From Tannerella forsythia (GTDB taxonomy: Bacteria; Bacteroidota; Bacteroidia; Bacteroidales; Tannerellaceae), in the NCBI RefSeq assembly GCF_001006485.1, contig NZ_JUET01000070.1, forward strand, positions 95,246 through 159,245: DNA of 64,000 bases, read 5' to 3'. The translations under genes and the position numbers were made by a program. Under the pieces are notes generated by a model. That model was not told the DNA's origin, did no database searches, and worked only from the letters and a program-made list of their open reading frames with translations. Position 1 is the stretch's first letter, and every line of letters begins with the position of its first letter. Positions 56,779 through 64,000 of this stretch are shown here, piece by piece.

Positions 56779-57882
56779 ATGATACTTAATAAACTGTCTG
56801 TTTTAAACTATAAAAATATCCGGCAGGCAGAGATTGCCTGTTCGTCGAAAATGAATTGTTTTTTCGGCAGGAACGGCATGGGAAAAACAAACCTGCTCGA
56901 TGCGGTCTATTATCTGTCGTTTTGTAAAAGTCATGTGCACACAGCGGAAAGTCAACTGATTCATCGCGACGAAGCACTATGCGTATTACAAGGCGAATAT
57001 GCGTATGAAGATCGAACGGAAGCCATTCTCTGCTCGATCGGCCGCGGGCAGCGAAAGTTGTTTAAACGCAACCAGAAAGCCTATCAGAAACTGTCGGAAC
57101 ATATCGGCCTGTTACCTCTGGTGATGGTCTCACCATTCGATTCGGAGTTGATTCGCGGGGGCAGCGACGAACGGCGACGGTGGTTGGATGTGATCATCTC
57201 ACAATATGATAAAACGTATATGCATGCTCTGATACATTATAACAAAGCGCTGATGCAGCGCAATCGGCTGCTTCGCGACCAAAGCCGTGACCAGTCGCTG
57301 TACGAAGTGTTAGAGATGCAGTTGGTACAACATGGAGAGGTGATTTTTCAAAAACGGGCACGACTTGTCGATGTCTTTCTCCCGTTCTTCAACGAATATT
57401 ATCAGATCATCTGCCAATCGTCCGAGCATGTCGGGCTTCAATATATTTCGCAACTCCGCTCCGTCCATCTGGAAGAAAAACTGGCCGAGGATCGCGAACG
57501 TGAACGCACGGTAGGATACACACTCACAGGGATTCACAAAGATGATCTTGAAATGACCTTGAACGACTCACTGATCCGGCATATCGGTTCGCAAGGGCAA
57601 AACAAGACATACTTAATCGCGATGAAACTGGCGCAGTTCTCATTTCTTGCCACCCAAAGCAGCACAATGCCGATTTTGCTGCTCGATGACATTTTCGACA
57701 AACTCGATGCGGAGCGGGTAGAGCAGATTATTCAATTAGTGGGTGGTGATCAGTTCGGGCAGATCTTTATCACGGATACGAACCGGAAATACTTAGATCA
57801 AATGCTGAAAGCCATCCAACAGCCCCATACGGTATTTAAAGTAGAAGCAGGGCAAGTATTGCCCATGGAGGGAGAAGTATGA
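56779..57882 (+). CDS. recF: DNA replication and repair protein RecF
   Basis: This 367-residue SMC-like ATPase helps load RecA at single-strand gaps. It has Walker A GRNGMGKTNLLDAVYYLSF, the RecF-specific SPFDSELIRGGSDERRRWLD, the signature-like region SQGQNKTYLIAMKLAQF, and Walker B PILLLDDIFDKLDAERV. Length is typical. The DUF721 gene overlaps its end by 4 bp. Confidence 0.96.
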   Translation: MILNKLSVLNYKNIRQAEIACSSKMNCFFGRNGMGKTNLLDAVYYLSFCKSHVHTAESQLIHRDEALCVLQGEYAYEDRTEAILCSIGRGQRKLFKRNQKAYQKLSEHIGLLPLVMVSPFDSELIRGGSDERRRWLDVIISQYDKTYMHALIHYNKALMQRNRLLRDQSRDQSLYEVLEMQLVQHGEVIFQKRARLVDVFLPFFNEYYQIICQSSEHVGLQYISQLRSVHLEEKLAEDRERERTVGYTLTGIHKDDLEMTLNDSLIRHIGSQGQNKTYLIAMKLAQFSFLATQSSTMPILLLDDIFDKLDAERVEQIIQLVGGDQFGQIFITDTNRKYLDQMLKAIQQPHTVFKVEAGQVLPMEGEV

Positions 57883-58172
57883 AACGGACACATGCGCAAC
57901 CTCTTGGCGAGCTGCTACAGGAATTTTACAACGAGCATCCCGAGCTTCGGCAGAAAATATTCGAAGTGCGTGTCGTTCGTGCATGGGGGGAAGTATTAGG
58001 ACTCTCCGTATCGAAAGCTACGCGCAGTTTGTATGTTCGACAAGGCATTTTGTATGTCTCGGTAGATTCATCGGTGCTGCGAAACGAATTAATGCTAAAC
58101 CGTACTCATTTAGTTGAAAAACTGAATGAATGTGCCGGCGCGGCAGTGATTCGGGAGATCGTTGTCCGGTAA
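57879..58172 (+). CDS. DUF721 (DciA-like) protein
   Basis: This 97-residue protein has the DUF721 core (VVRAWGEVLGLSVSKATRSLYVRQGILYVSVDSSVLRNELML). DciA proteins of this group help load the replicative helicase in bacteria that lack DnaC. The 4-bp overlap with recF matches a common bacterial pairing. Its final codons form half of a hairpin shared with the convergent gene. Confidence 0.85.
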   Translation: MKRTHAQPLGELLQEFYNEHPELRQKIFEVRVVRAWGEVLGLSVSKATRSLYVRQGILYVSVDSSVLRNELMLNRTHLVEKLNECAGAAVIREIVVR

Positions 58173-58191
58173 GACGCAGCTTACCCGACAA
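58162..58191. terminator. Hairpin spanning the stop codons of two convergent genes
   Basis: TTGTCCGGTAAG (58162-58173) and CTTACCCGACAA (58180-58191) pair over 12 bp with one mismatch around a 6-nt loop. Each arm includes the stop codon of one of the two convergent genes. Neither strand has a clear T-tract, so termination is likely but not certain. Confidence 0.5.
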
Positions 58192-58738
58192 TTTCGCTGT
58201 CGGTAATGATGCGTGTCATTTTCCGATCGTGTGGTTCAGTCGGTATCCGATCGCGCAATTGAAAGCTGAAAGCAACTCCGATTGCAGGAGTGTCAGGCTG
58301 AGAAAGTAATCTGTCATAATATCCTTTTCCCCTTCCTAAGCGGTTTAACTGGCGGTCAAAAGCAATTCCGGGAACGATGAGTAATTCCGGATAAGACGTT
58401 TCAGGTAAGATGGGAGTCGTTTCAGGCTCCAAAATATCGAATGTTCCCTTCCGAAGATGATCTTTACCGATATAACGTTGCAATGAAAGATCGTCACCTA
58501 CGACTACAGGCAGAAGAATCTGTTTTACCTTGTACCATTTCTCAATAAAATCGGCTGTTTGCACCTCGCCGGGAAGCGCATAGTACAATGCGACACATCC
58601 GGCTTTGCGAAACAGTTCATCTTCCTCGAGATGTCGCAACGCTTTCTGTGAATATGTTTGAAGCGCCTGTACCGAATATCCGCGCTTCAACGCGGCAATT
58701 TCTTTGCGCAAGGCTTGCTTCTCTTCCCTAAGAGTCAT
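58181..58738 (-). CDS. 5-formyltetrahydrofolate cyclo-ligase
   Basis: The start at 58738 (MTLREEKQALRKEIAALKRGY) gives a 4-bp ATGA overlap with the S41 protease gene and a normal N-terminus. The protein of about 185 residues has YYALPGEVQT and the family signature GRGKGYYDRLLS. It converts 5-formyl-THF to 5,10-methenyl-THF using ATP. It is the last gene of the minus-strand series that begins at yicC. Confidence 0.94.
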   Translation of the reverse strand: MTLREEKQALRKEIAALKRGYSVQALQTYSQKALRHLEEDELFRKAGCVALYYALPGEVQTADFIEKWYKVKQILLPVVVGDDLSLQRYIGKDHLRKGTFDILEPETTPILPETSYPELLIVPGIAFDRQLNRLGRGKGYYDRLLSQPDTPAIGVAFSFQLRDRIPTEPHDRKMTRIITDSEIVG

Positions 58739-60378
58739 GGCTTGCCTTTTTCTTCTGCAGGAATTTCCGGACGCCACCGCCCTTCTTCAAGAACCTGAAC
58801 CGCCCGACGTAGCGTAACATCGTCTTTTTGAAAAACAGGATAAAAACCGGCATAATCGAAGAAATGACGAACAATATACGATTGTATAGACTTTTCAATC
58901 AGATTTCTGGAGATGTTAATCAACATTGGGCGCTTTTTAACTCCCTTATGTTCGGCGTAATCCGTAAACTCACTTAATACAGGCAGTTGTTGCAAATACG
59001 CATATAAATCCTGATATGTCTTGAATGCCGAGAGACTTTTATAGTTCCGAGCGGCATATTCGATCGTAAACTGGTAAAGCAGCCCTTTATTCATCACGCT
59101 GTTATAATAAGACGTGATGTGAGACGTGTCACGCGGAATAAAGATATCGGGCATAATCCCTCCACCTCCGTACACCGTTCGTCCTCCCAACGTTTTATAA
59201 ACGGACGATTGATCCATTTTGATGCTGTCGGCCGAGTCGAACTCTCCGTGAATAAACCGTTGATACAAGTCTTGTTCGTATTCGTCTGATTTGCCCAATT
59301 GATACATTTTCTGGATGCATCGGCCGGAAGGAGTGTAATAGCGGGCAATCGTCAAGCGCAGCTCCGATCCGTCACTCAAAGGAATCGGTGCCTGCACAAG
59401 CCCTTTTCCGAACGAACGACGTCCGATGATCAATCCGCGGTCATTATCCTGAATGGCGCCGGCAAAGATTTCACTGGCCGAGCCGGACAGCTCGTCTGTC
59501 AACACGATGATCGGCACCTCCTGACATGAACCGGACCCGTCAGCATGGAAGTCTTGGCGGCGATAGGCCTTGCCTTCCATATAGACGATCGGTCTTCCGC
59601 GAGGAATGAACTCGTTCAGCATACGCACGGCGGCATCTAACATTCCTCCGGCATTATCGCGCAGATCAATGATAAAGTCGGTACAGCCCTCCTCTTTAAG
59701 TTTGGCGATCGCCGTGATAAATTCGTTGTATGTGGTGCGTGCAAAGCTCCGGATCTTGATATAACCGATCTTACGTCCGATCTTATACGATACTTCGATG
59801 GAATGGTTGGGCACCTCTCCACGTGTCACCTCGAAGAAAGCAAGCTCCGACGAGCGGTCACGCTGAATCCCTAATTTTACCTTGCTGTCCCTGGGGCCGC
59901 GCAAATTACGCATGATTTCCGCCTGACTGTATTTCTGTCCCGCATACGTCGAGTCGTTGATGGAGATGATGCGGTCGAACGGTTGGAGACCAGCTTTTTC
60001 GGCCGGTCCTCCGGGCATCACCGTGATGATGAGGATCGTGTCGTTGATCACATTAAACGATACGCCTATCCCGCTAAACGAACCTTCCAGATCATCATTA
60101 ACGGCTTGTACGTTTTCGGCGGGGATCAACACGGAGTGAGGATCTAACTCGCTGATAAGACTGGCTGCCGTTTTATTCACCAGGTCATTCATGTTGACCG
60201 TATCAACGTATTGCGTATCAATAATATTCAAAATCGTATTGATTTTGTTTTTCCCTGCATTCACTTCACGCATGCGGGGCGAACGGGAATATAAATAAGC
60301 TCCGAGCCAGAGACCGATGCCCAAACTTATGATAATCGCTACAAACATCCACAGGATGTATTGACGGGAATGATTCAT
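58735..60378 (-). CDS. C-terminal processing peptidase (S41 family)
   Basis: This 547-residue protein has an N-terminal membrane anchor (about 8-28). A PDZ domain follows at about 85-170 (GIGVSFNVINDTILIITVMPGGPAEKAGLQPFDRII). The S41 protease domain contains FIIDLRDNAGGMLDAAVRML, DELSGSASEIFAGA (catalytic Ser) and GRRSFGKGLVQ (catalytic Lys). It acts in the periplasm on the C-termini of unfolded or precursor proteins. It overlaps the dCMP deaminase gene by 4 bp upstream. Confidence 0.94.
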   Translation of the reverse strand: MNHSRQYILWMFVAIIISLGIGLWLGAYLYSRSPRMREVNAGKNKINTILNIIDTQYVDTVNMNDLVNKTAASLISELDPHSVLIPAENVQAVNDDLEGSFSGIGVSFNVINDTILIITVMPGGPAEKAGLQPFDRIISINDSTYAGQKYSQAEIMRNLRGPRDSKVKLGIQRDRSSELAFFEVTRGEVPNHSIEVSYKIGRKIGYIKIRSFARTTYNEFITAIAKLKEEGCTDFIIDLRDNAGGMLDAAVRMLNEFIPRGRPIVYMEGKAYRRQDFHADGSGSCQEVPIIVLTDELSGSASEIFAGAIQDNDRGLIIGRRSFGKGLVQAPIPLSDGSELRLTIARYYTPSGRCIQKMYQLGKSDEYEQDLYQRFIHGEFDSADSIKMDQSSVYKTLGGRTVYGGGGIMPDIFIPRDTSHITSYYNSVMNKGLLYQFTIEYAARNYKSLSAFKTYQDLYAYLQQLPVLSEFTDYAEHKGVKKRPMLINISRNLIEKSIQSYIVRHFFDYAGFYPVFQKDDVTLRRAVQVLEEGRWRPEIPAEEKGKP

Positions 60379-60818
60379 TTTTCTTCTTGGTTCAGGTGGA
60401 TAAAATCGACGATAATGCCCGCACGTTTAAGCAGCTTACAACCTTCATCCGTATGGTATTCGTCGGAATATACCACACGTACGATACCGGCCTGTATGAT
60501 GAGTTTGGCGCATTCGATACAGGGTGACGATGTAATATAGATGGTCGCTCCACGACTGTTATTCGACGAGGCGGCGACTTTTGTAATCGCATTGGCTTCG
60601 GCATGGAGCACATACGGTTTTGTTACATTATTTTCGTCTTCACAGATATTTTCGAAGCCCGAAGGTGTACCATTATATCCGTCGGAGATGATCATCTGGT
60701 CTTTGACAAGTAAAGCGCCTACTTTTCGACGTTGGCAATAGGAATTTTCCGCCCAAATCGCGGCCATCTGCAAATAACGTTTATCCGTCTCGTATTGTTT
60801 TGTTTCCTTCTTTGTCAT
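60375..60818 (-). CDS. Deoxycytidylate deaminase family protein
   Basis: This 147-residue zinc enzyme carries the HAEANAI and PCIECAKLIIQAG motifs of cytidine/dCMP deaminases, and DGYNGTPSGFENIC as in the dCMP deaminase/ComEB group. It should convert dCMP to dUMP for dTMP synthesis. It has its own candidate -7 box and overlaps the S41 protease gene by 4 bp. Confidence 0.93.
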   Translation of the reverse strand: MTKKETKQYETDKRYLQMAAIWAENSYCQRRKVGALLVKDQMIISDGYNGTPSGFENICEDENNVTKPYVLHAEANAITKVAASSNNSRGATIYITSSPCIECAKLIIQAGIVRVVYSDEYHTDEGCKLLKRAGIIVDFIHLNQEEK

Positions 60819-60869
60819 TGAATCAACATCTTATTCTGTAACTGTCGGAATTTCTTCCGTACAGGCCTA

Positions 60870-60877
60870 CAAAAGTA
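60870..60877 (-). promoter_or_regulatory. Candidate -7 box for the dCMP deaminase-protease unit
   Basis: TACTTTTG (minus) matches TAnnTTTG in the 80-bp gap between nadD and the deaminase gene, about 52 bp before the start. Confidence 0.45.
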
Positions 60878-60898
60878 ATGATATTTTGTGTTTCGCCT

Positions 60899-61504
60899 CT
60901 ATCCGAAAGAGTATTTTTTCTCCTTACGCTCCAGACTTTTTCGTATTTCCGGAATATATTCCCAAACGGCTTCAGACAGGAAAAAACGAACATCCTTTTC
61001 TTCTCTAATAGCCTGACGAATAAAGGTGGAAGATATTTCAATCATGGGTGCATTAAGACAACGCACCGCAGGGAGATCGGGAGGAATGGCGACCTCATAA
61101 CCCTGACGCGGATAAACCCATATCGGGAACTCACGGAGCAGCGCATCGGATTCTTTCCATCTACTCAGATTACTCCAGCTGTCCGAACCTACGATAAGTA
61201 CAAATAAAACCTCCGGATAAGCCTTACGTAGAGCACGTAATGTGTGAATCGTATAAGACGGGCGAGGCAACGAAAACTCAAAGTCGCTGGCTCTAAACTT
61301 TCCATAATCTTTAATAGAGGCTTCGACCAACGACAGTCGAAAACGATCGTTCATCAACGTATTCTCCGCTTTCAGGGGATTATGTGGCGTCACAAGAAAC
61401 CATAGCTCGTCTAACGGCTCATACTCGCAGATCCAGTTAGCCAAAGCCAAATGTCCGATATGTATGGGATTGAATGAACCCGAAAAAATGCCGACCGTCT
61501 TCAT
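60899..61504 (-). CDS. nadD: Nicotinate-nucleotide adenylyltransferase
   Basis: This 201-residue enzyme joins nicotinate mononucleotide and ATP to form deamido-NAD. It has the nucleotidyltransferase motif GSFNPIHIGHLALAN at the N-terminus, FVLIVGSDSWSNLSRWKE in the middle, and ISSTFIRQAIREEKDVRFFL at the end. It lies 39 bp after gmk. Confidence 0.95.
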   Translation of the reverse strand: MKTVGIFSGSFNPIHIGHLALANWICEYEPLDELWFLVTPHNPLKAENTLMNDRFRLSLVEASIKDYGKFRASDFEFSLPRPSYTIHTLRALRKAYPEVLFVLIVGSDSWSNLSRWKESDALLREFPIWVYPRQGYEVAIPPDLPAVRCLNAPMIEISSTFIRQAIREEKDVRFFLSEAVWEYIPEIRKSLERKEKKYSFG

Positions 61505-61543
61505 TGAAAAAGAAAGCTAAAACGATATCCTACCGCCCCCTCC

Positions 61544-62110
61544 TCAGGAGTGAATAAAATCGGTCACCGTTTTCAACGCTTCCCGCTGTGCCTGCTCCAA
61601 ATCATCATTCACAATGATTCGGTCGAATCGGGAAGCAAACGAGAGCTCATACGTTGCTTTTTCCAGCCGACGTTCAATGACTTCGGGAGCATCCGTGCCT
61701 CTCTTTTCGAGCCGGGTACGCAATGCGTCGATCGACGGAGGGCGGATAAAAACAGACAGGGCTTCAGCTCCATATTGCTCTTTGATACGGCAGCCTCCCA
61801 CCACATCGACATCGAGTACGACAGTATTACCGCTCGCTTGAATACGCTCTATTTCCGACCGGAGTGTACCATAGAATTGATCTCGGTAGACTTCTTCGTA
61901 TTCGAGAAATTCCCCTGCCGCGATTTTCTGCCTGAATGTGTCCGGTGTCAAAAAATAATATTCTCTGCCGTCCTGCTCTTCGCCCCGCGGAGCACGGCTC
62001 GTAGCGGAGATCGAAAAGCGAAGAGGCAAGCCTTTTTCTAATAAATAACGAATAATCGTAGATTTACCTGACCCCGACGGAGCCGAAAAAATAATCAGTT
62101 TACCCTTCAT
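61544..62110 (-). CDS. gmk: Guanylate kinase
   Basis: This 188-residue enzyme phosphorylates GMP to GDP. It has the P-loop SAPSGSGKSTIIRYLL, then FSISATSRAPRGEEQDGREYYFL and GEFLEYEEVYRDQFYGT of the GMP-binding part, and VLDVDVVGG. It begins at the last base of yicC (1-bp overlap) and is followed by nadD. Confidence 0.96.
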   Translation of the reverse strand: MKGKLIIFSAPSGSGKSTIIRYLLEKGLPLRFSISATSRAPRGEEQDGREYYFLTPDTFRQKIAAGEFLEYEEVYRDQFYGTLRSEIERIQASGNTVVLDVDVVGGCRIKEQYGAEALSVFIRPPSIDALRTRLEKRGTDAPEVIERRLEKATYELSFASRFDRIIVNDDLEQAQREALKTVTDFIHS

Positions 62111-62982
62111 TACAATACATTCAAAATCTGCTCTTTGATCTGCTCCAAAACATCTTTCATCTGCACCACGATTTGCTGCATCTCGGCATGGTTGCTTTTC
62201 GAACCGAGCGTATTAATCTCACGACCTATCTCCTGCACAATAAATCCGAGCTTCTTCCCCTGCCCGCTCCCGTTGTTCATCGTATCGATAAAATAGTGCA
62301 GATGATTCCTCAAACGGTCTTTTTCTTCGTTGATATCCAACTTCTCAAGGTAATAAATTAACTCCTGCTCAAAGCGGTTCTTATCATATTCCACCTCGGG
62401 CACCTTTTGCAAGTTCTCGAGCAGACGCCCTTTAATCTTATCAATCCGATCCTGCTCATACGGTTCTACTTCTTTGAGCAGCTCTCCGATCGTCGCAATT
62501 TTCTGTTCAAAGAGTTTCTGAAGCATCCTCCCTTCTTGCTGTCTGAATTCAATCAGATGAGCAAGCGCGTCGGCAATTGCCTGATGAACCTTTTGCCATT
62601 CCGCTTCATCGACTTCTACCGTCTCGTTTTTGATCACATCCGGAAGACGCAGCAAGGTGGGAAACCAATCGTCCGGCAGACTCACCGACAGCCTCCCGGC
62701 CAAGTCTCGAATCTGCTCGTAATACCCTTCTACCACCGCTGCATTAATCTTCGTCGAAGTATCTTTTCCGATGTATTCAACATGTAGAATAAAGTCAATC
62801 TTCCCTCGCTCCAACTTTTGCGATAGCTCGTTGCGGATATGCATTTCCTTTTCCCGATAAGCAGACGGAATACGTGTAAATAAATCGAGTTGCTTACTGT
62901 TTAAGGACTTGATTTCGATAGTCACCTTTTTATCGGTCATTTCGGCGGTAACCTTGCCGAATCCGGTCATAGATTGAATCAT
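62110..62982 (-). CDS. yicC: YicC-family endoribonuclease
   Basis: This 290-residue protein has the YicC N-terminus (MIQSMTGFGKVTAEMTDKKVTIEIKSLNSKQLDL) and the C-terminal DUF1732 region (NEEKDRLRNHLHYF, GKKLGFIVQEIGREINTLGSKSN). YicC proteins have been linked to RNA cleavage and stationary-phase fitness. The pairing yicC-gmk is conserved across many bacteria. It is the first gene of the minus-strand series. Confidence 0.94.
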   Translation of the reverse strand: MIQSMTGFGKVTAEMTDKKVTIEIKSLNSKQLDLFTRIPSAYREKEMHIRNELSQKLERGKIDFILHVEYIGKDTSTKINAAVVEGYYEQIRDLAGRLSVSLPDDWFPTLLRLPDVIKNETVEVDEAEWQKVHQAIADALAHLIEFRQQEGRMLQKLFEQKIATIGELLKEVEPYEQDRIDKIKGRLLENLQKVPEVEYDKNRFEQELIYYLEKLDINEEKDRLRNHLHYFIDTMNNGSGQGKKLGFIVQEIGREINTLGSKSNHAEMQQIVVQMKDVLEQIKEQILNVL

Positions 62983-63005
62983 TTCTTTTCGTTTCTTTTA
63001 TCCGG

Positions 63006-63013
63006 CAAATGTA
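63006..63013 (-). promoter_or_regulatory. Candidate -7 box for yicC-gmk-nadD
   Basis: TACATTTG (minus) matches TAnnTTTG, about 24 bp before the yicC start. No -33 partner at standard spacing. Confidence 0.5.
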
Positions 63014-63300
63014 CATGATAATTTTCAATCTCCCTAACAGAAAAGCAAATGCCTTTCTTCAAAGGAACATCCCCCCCAAAGATGCACTTTTTCTCTTCTT
63101 TGCAATTCGCTCTGTTTCCCGTCTATCCGAGTAAAAATTTGGGAGGTGTGGATATCGCCGGCTGTTCCGCTCGGATTTTACGTACATACGGATGCGCGAA
63201 AATTTTCTCCCGTATATAAATTTTGCCGCATACGGACGCAAGTGTTTTTGCAGCTTTTTCGCCCGGCTTTTAGGCTACGACATGGGGCGGTATATATACC
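63014..63300. other. Intergenic stretch between the rRNA operon and yicC
   Basis: I see no gene, repeat or RNA in this stretch apart from the flanking promoter and terminator. Confidence 0.5.
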
Positions 63301-63334
63301 AAAAAAAAGAGCATTTTCTTCTCAGAAAATGCTC
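63301..63334 (-). terminator. Intrinsic terminator of the rRNA operon
   Basis: GAGCATTTTCT (63309-63319) and AGAAAATGCTC (63324-63334) form a perfect 11-bp stem with loop TCTC. On the minus strand a run of eight T follows. It lies about 28 nt beyond the 5S gene. Confidence 0.92.
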
Positions 63335-63361
63335 CTTCTCAAAAAAAATAATACCTAAAAA

Positions 63362-63470
<109 letters not shown>

Positions 63471-63631
63471 ATATCTTAAAAAAAATCTTTTGACGGTCAG
63501 GACAAAACAAAGAGGAGCTTGAAACTCTTTTCTTTCGCTCGCTTAAAGAAGCGATAAAACGTAGCAAACAGCATCTCGCCTGTTCGCAAGCCAAACATAA
63601 ATCAAACCAATGCGGTTATACCCCGATAAAA

Positions 63632-64000
<369 letters not shown>

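Overview
The window looks like a chromosomal segment of a Bacteroidales bacterium. Supporting signs are promoters with a TAnnTTTG -7 box, a SusC/SusD pair with an ECF sigma factor and FecR anti-sigma, secreted proteins with C-terminal type IX secretion (T9SS) tails, and the gene order DUF4271-hemD-rnpA-yidD-tatD. The genus is probably Tannerella. This is inferred from a giant protein with four tandem repeats of about 147 residues (the unit described from Tannerella forsythia as the TANFOR domain), next to BspA-like leucine-rich repeat proteins. It was not confirmed by any search.

Layout. Positions 202-7789 (minus) hold a seven-gene V-type ATPase operon (E, DUF2764, A, B, D, I, K) ending at a hairpin terminator. 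Positions 8054-12065 (plus) encode a two-component system: a periplasmic beta-propeller sensor kinase and a NarL-type response regulator. Positions 12730-30876 (minus) form a cell-surface locus: a lipoprotein, two BspA-like T9SS cargo proteins, an outer-membrane barrel, a 3078-residue TANFOR-type protein, a DUF559 nuclease-like gene between palindromic repeats, and a fibronectin type III protein. A 29-bp sequence occurs identically, in the same orientation and at the same distance from a -7 box, upstream of both the response regulator and the lipoprotein gene. It may tie the locus into one regulon. The spaces between these genes are full of REP-like palindromes.

Positions 31308-34034 hold the last codons of a lost SusD gene and a three-gene membrane operon (zinc-ribbon protein, SPFH protein, small membrane protein). 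Positions 34181-36943 are housekeeping genes. From 37063 the plus strand carries nadB, then sigma factor, anti-sigma, SusC, SusD and a GH123-like hydrolase. This is a small glycan-uptake locus probably aimed at GalNAc-containing host glycans. An IS1-family element abuts the stop codon of the hydrolase. SulP, prfB (with its programmed +1 frameshift) and a glycosyltransferase follow.

Positions 52300-55130 are an accessory patch next to a tRNA-Tyr/tRNA-Gly pair: a transposase remnant, a hipBA toxin-antitoxin module and a relic HTH-methyltransferase fusion. The rest is core: ribH, a TPR protein, recF-DUF721, and the minus-strand series yicC-gmk-nadD-dCMP deaminase-S41 protease-5-FTHF cyclo-ligase. 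The window ends in the 5S gene and the 3' part of the 23S gene of an rRNA operon, both on the minus strand.
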